In this document: positions 10,901 through 18,741 of the stretch, one piece after another
Layout of the letters: each line of letters begins with the position of its first letter
Numbering within the stretch: position 1 is the stretch's first letter
DNA from: Paludibacteraceae bacterium
GTDB lineage: Bacteria; Bacteroidota; Bacteroidia; Bacteroidales; Paludibacteraceae
Reading direction: 5' to 3'
DNA length: 32,671 nucleotides
NCBI GenBank assembly: GCA_016280845.1
Contig: JAEEHO010000324.1
Coordinates: forward strand, 1 to 32,671
Program-made: the position numbers and the translations under genes
Notes under the pieces: model-generated
Told to the model about the DNA's origin: nothing
The model's database searches: none
Seen by the model: only the letters and a program-made list of their open reading frames with translations

Positions 10901-13900
10901 TGTCTTCTTCGCAACGGAAGGAAGAGTCGTTCTTCGCTAGAGAAGGAATGATACGTAGAGTTAGATTGATAGTAGAGTCGCATCCACAAGCAGTTGTGTC
11001 TCTCCATGTGTAGAATCCTTCTGCCCAGATCTCTGTCGGATTTTGACGACCCAAGATGTACGGCAATTCATGCTCGCATATCGTATCAATTATATTTATG
11101 CTATAAGTGGTGTCAACTTTGATATGCAAAGTATAGATGGTATCACACGCGATGAGTGTGTCTCTAACGACAGTGTCTCTCTGGTAGTTCTTGTCGTTGA
11201 AAGTCACACCTTGTGGTAGGCATCCACGCAATGAGATAGCTGTATCAACCGGTATCTTGACTGTCAAGTCAAGTGTATGGAATGATTTGATACGCCCGTC
11301 GTCATAATATGCAGTATCGTGCCATATACCGGAAGTGTAGATGTAATCTGTGTGTCCGCTGAACGGAGTCCACTGATACGGTGTATCACACTGGAAGATA
11401 GTGGTAACCTTGTAGTCATCCTCGATTACAATCAATTCGTTAATACTGTCGCAACCTGTGATCTGGCTGGTTTGTAGATCGGTGTATGTACCGCCACTCG
11501 TAATCTCTTGTCCGTTCCAGAAGAGTGTCGAATCCTTGCGTAGGATGACGGTCTTTGTGCGTCGCTTAACCGGGAATTGATAGATCTCGGTATAGATAAC
11601 GCTATCGCAATTATTGCTTGAACGCAACATGGTTGTATCGCGATAGATGCTATCCGATCTTAGGTTGAAATAGCGTTTACCGTTGAGTTCTATATACTCG
11701 CCTTCACAGATGCTGATTTGTTGATACATTTCCTTAATCGGATAGATTGTCAAGGTCAGTTTGTAAATACTATCAAATCCGTTAACGGTGAGGTATTTAT
11801 ACTCATATGTCTTTGTTACACCCGGTTCGTGGGAGTGTTCTACATCAATCTTATCCTGCGGACCGTCCAACCAGAAGTACGGAGCTTCGTTCGCGCATAT
11901 TGCAGTATCTTTTGTGAAGGTATAGGTAGGATAGGTGAATACGACTAACTCTTCGCGGTTGTAGCATCCTCCTTCTGCCAATTCTTCATAGCGATATGTG
12001 CCTGCATGATTAATCTTTTGCTCATGCCAGAATCGTGTGGTGTCATTGTCTGCAATCTTCAGCGTGTCGCTAACAAAAGATGCTGTATTGAAATGCAGGA
12101 ATACCTTAACGATACTATCACAACCATGACGCGTAGTGAAATTAGTAATGATAGTGTCGTCCTTGGTGTAGTCCTGACCGTTATAACGAATCACACCGTT
12201 TTCGCTGCACGAGTAGATATGTCGCATAACAGTATCTATTCTCTCCGGCCAAACGGTTAGTTTCAATACGAAGATGGAGTCCGGAGTGGTTGGTGTTGAT
12301 TCTACAGAATCCACATATGTACCCGAAGTATAGTAGAGATTACCTCTCCATTCGAATACATCACCATCGCATATCTCTTTGAGCGTAGTGAAAGTGTTCG
12401 AGTGCTGTGTGGCAGGAATCATTCCGACACCGATCTCGTATGTACTATCACAACCTGTAACGGTGGTATGCTGGTCGCGGAACAAGCCTTCGGTGTTAAT
12501 ACTCAGACCATGCCATTCCAGAACCTCACCTTGTGTGATAGTGGCGGTGTCGTGGTAGTAGTAACTCTGTGACTTGTCAAAGTTGATGCGAACAATACTA
12601 TCGCAGCCATACTGAGTGGAGGTCAGTGTATCATAAACGACAACCGACTCGGTATAAGTCTTACCTTTCCAGATAACTTGGTTACAGAACTGTTCTGTGC
12701 GTGTAGTGCGAATAGCAGGTTTTACGGTCAGTTGCAGTTCATAGATGCTATCTTGGCCGGCAATTGTTTTGTAACGGTCAAAATAACTGGTTGTGGTGCC
12801 GACGCCTTGACGGCTCAGGTTGTTCCTGCCACGCCATGAGTAATCATCACCCTCGCAGATGGTTATTGTCTCAAGGAAATGATACTGGGTGTCGTCCAGA
12901 GTAAGAATGAGTCGATATGTTTCTTTACATCCTGTTTGCGAGTTGTCGTGATATCTGTTGTATGTACCGGCATCGCTGATTGTTACTGTTTCTTGTTGTC
13001 CCTCGTGACTGTAGATCCAGACATAATCGTCTTCTCCATCCCAAGTGGCATTTGTCACATGAACTTGTATCGGGTTCTTTAGGACGGTAATACGATATGT
13101 CGTGTCACAACTGTAGCGGTCAAAGTATGTTCCTGCATCCGAATAGGTCTTTCCGTTGAAACTAACGGTTTCTCCGTCGCAGATAGTCAACGTTTGACTC
13201 AATTCGTGAGACTCCAATACGGTCAGATGCAGACGATAGAGAATCTTGTTGTTTCCTTGTGTCTCTATACGTTCGTATGTCTTGGACTCGCGTCCGGTGA
13301 TACCGTGCCAATACAGAACTTCGTTCGGGCATACTGTGGCGACTGTATCAATCGTATCCACATAGTCGGTGAATAGAACCAGGCGAACGATACTATCGCA
13401 ACCAAATTGGTTGGTCAGCGTCAAGTCATAGATGCCCGGAACCGAGTATGTCTCTCCTGTTACAGACCATGTGTATTCTGTTGTTCCGTCTGTCAAATGA
13501 GGAGCCACCAAACTGGTGTCAATATCCATCACATTCAGAGTCAGTATAACAACTGAGTCGCAGCCGTCTTGATAGTATGTGTGTGTATATACACCCGGCT
13601 CGGTATATGTCATACCACCGAATGTCAAACTGTTACCGCGACAGATAGTCTTTTGAATGTTGGTAGCAGGAATATTCTTGACGGTCAGAATCAAACGATG
13701 GTAAATACTATCGTTGTTCCCGTCCTTGGTCTTCTCAATCTCCTGATACTGACCTTCTTGTGTGTAACGTCTGTTGCGCCAGTCATAGTAGTCGCCCGCG
13801 CATATGGTCGCGCGCGTTTCTTCTATTAGGTCGTGTTTGTTTGCTATTACAGTAACGATACTGTCACATCCGTTGGCTGTGGTGAAGATGAAATCGTGCG

Positions 13901-16900
13901 CTTCGCCCTGGTTGAACTGGTAACCGCGGTAGTAAACCGGGAATCTGACAAATTCAACCTGCTCTGTGGTATGCTTTATCGGATTGACGGTTAGTGTCAG
14001 GTGGTAGATGCTATCCATTCCGTTAGCGGTTTGCATCTCCTTGTAGAAATCGTAAACACCTGCATTCAACGAAGCGTATGTCTGACCATTGACAGGCCAA
14101 GTGTAATTGTCACCTTCGCATATGGTTGCATTTTGCTCAAAGTGGTAAGAACTGTTGTCTACAGTCAAAATCAGTCGATACAGATCGTTGCAGCCTGTGG
14201 TGTTGTTGTATTCCAGATGCGAATAGGTTCCGGCTGCGGTGATGACGGTGTCTTTTGTGGTTCCGTTGATAACTAACCGCCATGTGTATGCGTCATCACC
14301 GTTGAATGTCGCTTGCGTAACATACGTTGTTGACGGATTCTGAGAAACAGTTATGCGATAGATGGTATCGCAGTTGTATGCCACATCGTATGTTCCCGGC
14401 TGCGAATAGGTGTTTCCGTTGAAACCGACTGATTCGCCGGCACAGATAGAGAAGTATTTCTCTACTATCTTTTTGTTTAGACCTGTTACCTGCAGATCTA
14501 GGCGGAAGAGTATCTTGTCACCGTTTGCTTGTGTCTCTACGTTTTCGTAATGACCTGCGGTGTAGTAGCGTACGCCATGCCATTCGATGGAATCGCCGCT
14601 ACATATGGTTGCAGCGGAATCAACGGTGTCCACATGGAATGCGGTCAGTACCAATCGAACGATACTGTCGCAACCAAGTGCATTCTGCATGATGGTATCG
14701 CAGGTGTAAGGCGTAGTATATGTTTTGCCGGTTACATCCCAAGTGAATGTCTGACCTTCATCGCGACGGAATACCTGAGTGGATACGTTGACGTCAGCAA
14801 TGTTTAGGTGTAGCGAAACGATTGAATCACAGCCGTTTGACGCTATCAGGGTGTCATAATATACACCTCTCTCTGTCAGTTGTTTGCCACCGAAAACGAT
14901 GTAGTTTCCGCGGCAGATGATGGTATCTCTCGAACCACCGATTACTGACGGCAGTACGGTCAGTTTCAAGCAATGATAGATGCTGTCATAGCGGCCGTTT
15001 TTGGTCTTCTCTGTCTCGTTGTATTCGCCTGCAACGGTGTAGCGCTGGCCGCGCCATTCGTAGTACGAACCTTGGCAGATAGTCTTTTCTTCGATGTCTC
15101 TGACGATGCGGCGTGTGGCTATGATAGTGATTATGCTGTCGCAACCCGAAGCGTTAGGAATGGTGTCATAATAGGTTCCTTCGTCCGGCATAGTTATTCC
15201 GCGATAGGAAACCGGGAAAGAGAAGAACGTAATGTGCTCCGTACTGCGACCGATAGGATTAACTGTCAGATGCAGAGTGTAAGTGCTGTCTTTGCCGGCG
15301 ATAGTAACGTAATTGTCCACATAATCAAACGTTTGACCGATGTGTTGCGTGCCGAGATTAGTATGCCCGTGCCACTCGAAATCTTCGCCTTCACAGATGG
15401 TCCGGCTCTCTTCAAAATGATACTCGTTGCTATCCACCGTCAAGATGAGGCGATAGATATCCAGACAGCCTGCGGCATTCGGGAACGAATATTCGTATGT
15501 TCCGGCTTCCGTTTCCGGATAGGAGTGCGAGGTTCCGTCTTGGGTATCGAAATTCCAGTTGTATGTGTCCTTGCCGTTGAAGGTAGCATTGGTAATGTAT
15601 ACGGAGTTCGGCTGGCGTGATACGTTGACATAATAGGTCGTGTCGCACGTGTAATAGTCTTCGTACATACCCGGTTCGCTGTAGGTCTTGCCGTTGAATA
15701 TGACGGACGTGCCTTCGCAGAATGTGAGTTGCTTGTTGATGACAACCTGTTTCTTGACGGTCAGATGAAGGATATATAATCGCTTGTCACCATTCGGAAG
15801 ATCCACCAAGCGGGTGTAGTCGCGCGTAGCGTAGCCGACTATTCCATTCCATTCCAAGGAATCTCCCGGACAGATAGTAGCGCTATACTCAATGGTGTCA
15901 ACATGTTGGGTCGTTAAGATCAATCTTGCTACCGAGTCACAGCCGAATCGGTTGATGAATGTGCGATCGTAAACACCTGTTTCTGTGAATGTTTCTCCAT
16001 TCCATACGAACGAGTTACCGGCTGTTATAGTATGCGGGAAAATAGTCGTATCCGGCTTGACGACATTCAGTGAGAGTACTACTATAGAGTCACAACCGGA
16101 CACCTTGAACGTGTCTCGGTGAATGCCGGTGGTTGTGTAGCGCTTACCTGCGAGAGAATAGTAACCACCGTTACATATCGTAGCGTTGGTGTATGTTACC
16201 GGGATGTTTCTTACCGTCAGGTGCAGTATGTGTGTGATACTGTCGCGAAGTCCGTCTTTGCTCATCTCCTGAACAGTATAGGTTGCTCCTTCGGTGAATC
16301 GCCATCCTTGCCAGTCATAGTATTCGCCCTCGCAAATAGAAGCATACTTCTCGTCCACAACATTTCGCTGGTTGACGGTGACATGATATATGCTGTCGCA
16401 ACCGAGCGAGGAAATGTACGTTATATCTTGCGTACTCGGAAAATCAAATCGCATGTTGCGGTAGTAGAATGGGAAAGCGCTCTCATCCACTTCGATCATT
16501 TCGTTTTTCTCGAAGCGCGGAACTACGGTCAGGTGCAGCGCATAGATGCTATCGCGACCGTTTGCGGCATTGTGCTTGATTCTGTAGTCAGTATCCGAGG
16601 TATAGTAGGCTGTGCCTTCCCATACATAGGGCGCATCATCTTCGCAAATAGTAGTGTCTTTCACGATGTAGAAGGCTGTGGATGGGAAGCGTTCTGTTAC
16701 TGTCAGCGTGTACGTACTGTCGCAGCCCGTGCGTGACTTGTATGTACGCTCGTATGTGCCGGGTTTGTTGATGGTCAGGTTGCGCCATACAAACGATTGT
16801 CCGGCCTCCAGCTCACGAGTTTCGCTGAAGTGGTAGGAAAAACCGAAATTGACAACATAAACGTGAATGCTGTCCTCGTTTGGGCTCGCCACCTTAATGG

Positions 16901-17075
16901 TATCTCGAATGATTGTGTCCTTGAAAACTTGGTTAATGCCGTCAAAAGATATCGTATCACCCGGACACAGGTTAAAATGTCGAATGTCAATAATACCGTT
17001 CGCTGCGTAACCATTTACCACAGCTGCGCACATCAACGTTGCGCAACACAATAGTGTATACAAGTGTTTTTTCAT
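4755..17075 (-). CDS. Giant secreted Cys-repeat protein (4106 aa) with T9SS type A-like C-terminal sorting domain
   Basis: Signal peptide MKKHLYTLLCCATLMCAAVVNGYA; about 70 repeats of about 45-65 aa of form (x)TIC-GD-Y-W-G--Y---G-Y-DT----GCDSI--L-L-V; C-terminus PIIVYPTQ...GEYELYSSTGKFISTGTFEEGETKVTLPLVCGIYFIRARQGEKVSSHKVLIY is typical of T9SS sorting domains. Confidence 0.93.
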   Translation of the reverse strand: MKKHLYTLLCCATLMCAAVVNGYAANGIIDIRHFNLCPGDTISFDGINQVFKDTIIRDTIKVASPNEDSIHVYVVNFGFSYHFSETRELEAGQSFVWRNLTINKPGTYERTYKSRTGCDSTYTLTVTERFPSTAFYIVKDTTICEDDAPYVWEGTAYYTSDTDYRIKHNAANGRDSIYALHLTVVPRFEKNEMIEVDESAFPFYYRNMRFDFPSTQDITYISSLGCDSIYHVTVNQRNVVDEKYASICEGEYYDWQGWRFTEGATYTVQEMSKDGLRDSITHILHLTVRNIPVTYTNATICNGGYYSLAGKRYTTTGIHRDTFKVSGCDSIVVLSLNVVKPDTTIFPHTITAGNSFVWNGETFTETGVYDRTFINRFGCDSVARLILTTQHVDTIEYSATICPGDSLEWNGIVGYATRDYTRLVDLPNGDKRLYILHLTVKKQVVINKQLTFCEGTSVIFNGKTYSEPGMYEDYYTCDTTYYVNVSRQPNSVYITNATFNGKDTYNWNFDTQDGTSHSYPETEAGTYEYSFPNAAGCLDIYRLILTVDSNEYHFEESRTICEGEDFEWHGHTNLGTQHIGQTFDYVDNYVTIAGKDSTYTLHLTVNPIGRSTEHITFFSFPVSYRGITMPDEGTYYDTIPNASGCDSIITIIATRRIVRDIEEKTICQGSYYEWRGQRYTVAGEYNETEKTKNGRYDSIYHCLKLTVLPSVIGGSRDTIICRGNYIVFGGKQLTERGVYYDTLIASNGCDSIVSLHLNIADVNVSTQVFRRDEGQTFTWDVTGKTYTTPYTCDTIMQNALGCDSIVRLVLTAFHVDTVDSAATICSGDSIEWHGVRYYTAGHYENVETQANGDKILFRLDLQVTGLNKKIVEKYFSICAGESVGFNGNTYSQPGTYDVAYNCDTIYRITVSQNPSTTYVTQATFNGDDAYTWRLVINGTTKDTVITAAGTYSHLEYNNTTGCNDLYRLILTVDNSSYHFEQNATICEGDNYTWPVNGQTYASLNAGVYDFYKEMQTANGMDSIYHLTLTVNPIKHTTEQVEFVRFPVYYRGYQFNQGEAHDFIFTTANGCDSIVTVIANKHDLIEETRATICAGDYYDWRNRRYTQEGQYQEIEKTKDGNNDSIYHRLILTVKNIPATNIQKTICRGNSLTFGGMTYTEPGVYTHTYYQDGCDSVVILTLNVMDIDTSLVAPHLTDGTTEYTWSVTGETYSVPGIYDLTLTNQFGCDSIVRLVLFTDYVDTIDTVATVCPNEVLYWHGITGRESKTYERIETQGNNKILYRLHLTVLESHELSQTLTICDGETVSFNGKTYSDAGTYFDRYSCDTTYRITVLKNPIQVHVTNATWDGEDDYVWIYSHEGQQETVTISDAGTYNRYHDNSQTGCKETYRLILTLDDTQYHFLETITICEGDDYSWRGRNNLSRQGVGTTTSYFDRYKTIAGQDSIYELQLTVKPAIRTTRTEQFCNQVIWKGKTYTESVVVYDTLTSTQYGCDSIVRINFDKSQSYYYHDTATITQGEVLEWHGLSINTEGLFRDQHTTVTGCDSTYEIGVGMIPATQHSNTFTTLKEICDGDVFEWRGNLYYTSGTYVDSVESTPTTPDSIFVLKLTVWPERIDTVMRHIYSCSENGVIRYNGQDYTKDDTIITNFTTRHGCDSIVKVFLHFNTASFVSDTLKIADNDTTRFWHEQKINHAGTYRYEELAEGGCYNREELVVFTYPTYTFTKDTAICANEAPYFWLDGPQDKIDVEHSHEPGVTKTYEYKYLTVNGFDSIYKLTLTIYPIKEMYQQISICEGEYIELNGKRYFNLRSDSIYRDTTMLRSSNNCDSVIYTEIYQFPVKRRTKTVILRKDSTLFWNGQEITSGGTYTDLQTSQITGCDSINELIVIEDDYKVTTIFQCDTPYQWTPFSGHTDYIYTSGIWHDTAYYDDGRIKSFHTLDLTVKIPVDTAISLRGCLPQGVTFNDKNYQRDTVVRDTLIACDTIYTLHIKVDTTYSINIIDTICEHELPYILGRQNPTEIWAEGFYTWRDTTACGCDSTINLTLRIIPSLAKNDSSFRCEEDIVDNPVVLGNLVNPTFAAANGGQYAGIWQGKWNGVQYHSDTIVYNCDSSYYHHIIVRPRQKQPKDTTYYLCEGDSVQLFWPKTTWIKKDTIYYDTVQTSSAWMDVQHGYMHNDRGYLCDSITRWTIKFVHPEQKDTTAHILMGDSIWWGSAWRYYTGAYDSIGPAKEINTLGEPCRLTYTLHLFVDTAYYFRDSIDVCAKDKERLTYRWNTGYVSEFNAGSRDSVFHVIDSLKTHDRRDSIYDLYVTTRLIPIIHLYDTICEGTSLRFDIHNGTTTTERYLNTAGIYYDTVPGTNLCDSILILHLYVRNRIPATHKSVMITDREIPYYWTHTWWENGTLKDATDTIRAAGEYRFLMPSIHGCDSVDSLHISVHQTHVFCDTITICALAKSTLKHNWADGYQQTYTAPDADQDIHYYDTLQTRIKLDSIYDLYVHYNEVTVTYLDSNICEGDSIRFGLTRMHMPRFLSKSGVYQDTLTRLTNGCDSIIVMRLNAFPIYRRHDTKHISSSEVPYTWEHWQDGVLIGSQQLDASGEYAYHFSASTGCDSIDSLSLRVHQTYLYRDTITICADQTPYEWEGIKDIYTSGDYTKHLQTHDGYDSTLVRHIDVLPILRTTIVDTLCMGDSLRFGLSKLNQPRFLTNQGIYYDTLTSVQYGCDSIIELRLNVFPTYHRHQSVDIADVDTPYTWEHWQAGTLIASEQLKAAGEYAYHFTTTTGCDSIDSLSLRIHPTYYFRDTVTICSNETPYTWYNADHSAVFKEGIYNSDTYYKHLQTKEGYDSTYVRVVNVLQVKNTIIRDSICEKDGNFFTFNGENLSVGGTYRDTLVAANGCDSIVTLILTVNKPYYNYREEHIVEGQNFSYNGELITRDTIITHKGQTPSGCDSTTVLKVIVHPAVDTIVSVCSYDLPYRWVNKWNGQVNELRAAGIYRNDTTYVNGERMFYGLKLVINEPVFTTIYDSICESDRNFYTFAGQDLKVAGTYRDTLTTDKGCDSIITLILKVNKPYYHYREEHIIEGQTLSLYGQIFTEDTIYTQKGQTPSGCDSTTVLKVIVHPAVDTTVTVCSYDLPYQWVNKWNGMVTPLYSAGIYRNDTTYVNGVRMYYGMKLIVNQPKDTTISRTICSDGFYQFKGQNLNIQGEYRDTLVAANGCDSIVKLNLTIIPVSFQREQKTIFEGDSILFYGTYYKTAGTYTHRVDNGNHCYNTHELVLSVLREVHRDTTAIICDNELPYIWHGIPYNETGDYDLRTTWTDSSHVVTTLHLIVHPTKRDERVINLCQGNTYLYKGREYRKDTIFADTIPSLLGCDSIIRYIIRVHPTFSREDTVHISDKQTFDFNGRILKKGGDYVYSDTTKFGCDSIHYLHLVVHPSYFFFDSVDLCKPDTIHWHGKEISKSGLYTDSLLTTRYGFDSVYHIRVNVHDSYFIKEKQEIVPGYETKIHGIDISQPGTYYDTLISIHGCDSIYQIVVNSKRVTEIHQNVEICRGSYYDFFGRLVGAGHYEHPTEHGDTIYTIDVSNRPASVTIAPTAYISSDELPYFRDGQMYPKGDTVYVDSLRNQYGCDSIVRFQIVIAKHLSPWYPMPLCPGSEIKIDGEVITQAGLYTFPRRSKVSGAMDSLYRVEIYDSPAYDLPTERMTICDGDTAVFAGRSITRGGHYDFTLKTKEGCDSILHLDLTVNPSYHFIQDATITDYESYTWMGRTYTSAGTYDRTWPTHLDCDSTYTLRLNVVETQRPATEEVIICEGQAYTWRGNVYDTEGYYTDTVRQLEANISAIYSLQLSIAHPTTITSARASDACADGDGFDISFEYAGQRPTHYSIYFDALAKREGFEDVINEAFKEDMLVHVDLPQFASVVYQNHPYYVRPDYYTMRLVLDNGVCGLSRSDSIRVLVKYPSWIIEQNWGDVVAPLKADYNGGYEFAQTEWYVNDVLQPNNGAGYLYSKQLHAGDQVVMKAMRAGENYFIPSCPLTIVDPNPDVYVNPIIVYPTQAPRHMPVVTIDALIQGEYELYSSTGKFISTGTFEEGETKVTLPLVCGIYFIRARQGEKVSSHKVLIY
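7561..8520 (-). repeat. Two tandem 480-bp (160-aa) units inside the giant gene
   Basis: 7681-7800 aligns ungapped with 8161-8280 (14 mismatches in 120 by hand count). Protein: VCSYDLPY(R/Q)WVNKWNG...AGIYRNDTTYVNG and GQTPSGCDSTTVLKVIVHPAVDT duplicated. Confidence 0.9.
12570..16365 (-). repeat. Three tandem super-modules, each an ordered set of 8 sub-repeats
   Basis: Equivalent TIC cysteine codons at about 16334, 15077 and 13802 (spacing 1257 and 1275 bp, 419 and 425 aa). The same sub-repeat order recurs, e.g. ...GDKxLxxLxL.V / ...FNGxTYS.PG.Y / ...T.ATFNG.D.Y.W / ...YHFE...TICEG. Confidence 0.85.
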
Positions 17076-17117
17076 AATCGCGTAAGTCTTTTTTGTTCTC
17101 TCTTAGGTTTAGGTATA

Positions 17118-18080
17118 TTAGTTGTAGCACATGCATCCATGGTGGAATCCCACGCGTGCCGTACGGCTACCTCCGATCAGGTAAGTCAGTTTCAGCCCCG
17201 TGAAGAACGGTACGGTGTGCGACGGGTGAGCAAAAGTGTTTACGTGAGGATTGATCATTACTTTGGTAGCATCCCACTTGCCGGGTTCTACCTCCGCGGT
17301 TAATTTGGTTTTCCATGTCTCGCCTTCACGGTCACGCAGCTGCGTGTTCAGTCCGTATTCGAAATAGAATGCTGCCTTCAGAATATGGCATATACGGCTC
17401 CGGGAAGGAACAAAAGAAAGAAGGTCGTATCCGATTTCGCCGACTATAGAAGCACCTACATTCAGATTGACGCGGTCGGTGCTCTCGTAGCTGTAGTCGG
17501 TATAGCCGTGCTCAGGCATATCTGCGAACGTCACCTGATATTCGTTGTTCGTTGCGCTCAGGTTAAATGTACCGTTGGTGCGAACGATAGGGTTGATGGC
17601 GTAACTCACTTTCACGCCACCGCCCACATGAAATCCACGAAAATAGTAACCTATCATAACAGGCACATCAACGTAGTTCCATTCCATATAGTCTGTCTGA
17701 CTGACGAGGTAATGAAAAGTTGTCGGTTTGTTTTGTGTGTCCAGGCCCTCGTGATTGTCGATATACTCGTCCACTTCCAACGAAGAACGATGGAAAGTCA
17801 ATTGTGCACCGACGCTGGTCCATAGACCGCTGTTGCGGAATTCATAGCCAAGGCCTACCGAACCACCGGTATCGCCATGTGGAGTAGAGTTAGGAAGTGA
17901 TGTTTGTAGCATCGAATATCCGACGCTGCCACTGATGTAACCAAAATGGAAATTGTCTCCGTCTTCGAACGCACTACGATGTCTGGTCCAGGTCTGGGCA
18001 CTTGCCCCAATAGCCACAATTAACACCAAAATGCAATAGAAAAGTCTCCGACTTGTTTGTCTTAGAAAAAAGTATCTCAT
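17118..18080 (-). CDS. Outer-membrane beta-barrel protein, likely co-transcribed with the giant protein gene
   Basis: Signal peptide ending IGASAQ; alternating aromatic/Gly beta-strands (GYISGSVGYSML, GGSVGLGYEFRNSGLWTSVGAQLTF, FHVGGGVKVSYAI); 42-bp gap to the giant CDS. Confidence 0.75.
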   Translation of the reverse strand: MRYFFLRQTSRRLFYCILVLIVAIGASAQTWTRHRSAFEDGDNFHFGYISGSVGYSMLQTSLPNSTPHGDTGGSVGLGYEFRNSGLWTSVGAQLTFHRSSLEVDEYIDNHEGLDTQNKPTTFHYLVSQTDYMEWNYVDVPVMIGYYFRGFHVGGGVKVSYAINPIVRTNGTFNLSATNNEYQVTFADMPEHGYTDYSYESTDRVNLNVGASIVGEIGYDLLSFVPSRSRICHILKAAFYFEYGLNTQLRDREGETWKTKLTAEVEPGKWDATKVMINPHVNTFAHPSHTVPFFTGLKLTYLIGGSRTARVGFHHGCMCYN

Positions 18081-18173
18081 GGTCTTGTGTTTATATTCAA
18101 AATTAAGTATTAGGTAACGTAACGCGCAACACGCTTGTGACGCGTATTTCTATATATAGAATAAATCAGGGGG

Positions 18174-18204
18174 CAAAATTACAAAAAAAAAATGAAACAT
18201 GCAA
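18174..18204 (-). promoter_or_regulatory. Promoter for the OMP-giant gene pair
   Basis: Minus strand TTG (18204-18202), N20, TAATTTTG (18181-18174). Confidence 0.55.
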
Positions 18205-18292
18205 TTTTTTTAGAAAAAAAGTTAATTTTTTTTGCTATTTTTTTCCTTGATGTAGCAATTTTGGTACTTTTTTCAAAAAAAAACACGAAAGA

Positions 18293-18324
18293 TTTGCACA
18301 TGTCAAAAAAAAGCAGTACTTTTG
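18293..18324 (+). promoter_or_regulatory. Promoter upstream of tRNA-His
   Basis: TTTG (18293-18296), N20, TActTTTG (18317-18324). Confidence 0.7.
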
Positions 18325-18403
18325 CACCCGCTTTTGAAAAACGAAGCATTTGTACATCGTACTTTGTAACTTTGTACATCTCGCGAGCAATGCTCGCTCG
18401 ATG

Positions 18404-18476
18404 GTGGTCTTAGCTCAGTTGGCAGAGCATCGGATTGTGGTTCCGAGTGTCGTGGGTTCGAGCCCCACATTCCACC
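18404..18476 (+). tRNA. tRNA-His (GTG)
   Basis: D arm GCTC/GAGC, anticodon stem TCGGA/TCCGA with loop TTGTGGT, T arm GTGGG-TTCGAGC-CCCAC, C discriminator and G at -1 (18403). Acceptor stem has two non-pairs. Confidence 0.88.
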
Positions 18477-18480
18477 CTTC

Positions 18481-18507
18481 AGACATCCTTCGGGATGTCT
18501 TTTTTTT
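18481..18507 (+). terminator. Terminator after tRNA-His
   Basis: AGACATCC-TTCG-GGATGTCT followed by a T run. Confidence 0.85.
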
Positions 18508-18741
18508 GTTGTAGCCTGTACCTGCGGTACTTATTATCTGTTCGTCCAAGCGTATTTGTAAGCAAGCTTCCATACGCTTGTGCAAACCGCTAATATCCAT
18601 ACGGATTAGGCTACAATACAAAAAAAAATCGGTGGATGTGCGGGCTCTTAAACCCAGGTTCTTATCTCGCTGCGCTCGAACGATCTGCGCTTTGCGCTGT
18701 GCTCCGCCGCTTCGCTCTGTCGATCGGCGCAATGCGCCGTG

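Noticed and set aside
4914-17054. Many plus-strand ORFs (e.g. 4914..5750, 8229..9080, 14973..15620) opposite the giant gene
   Set aside because: They are antisense shadows of a single 4106-aa repeat protein; products have no coherent domain features and follow the repeat periodicity.
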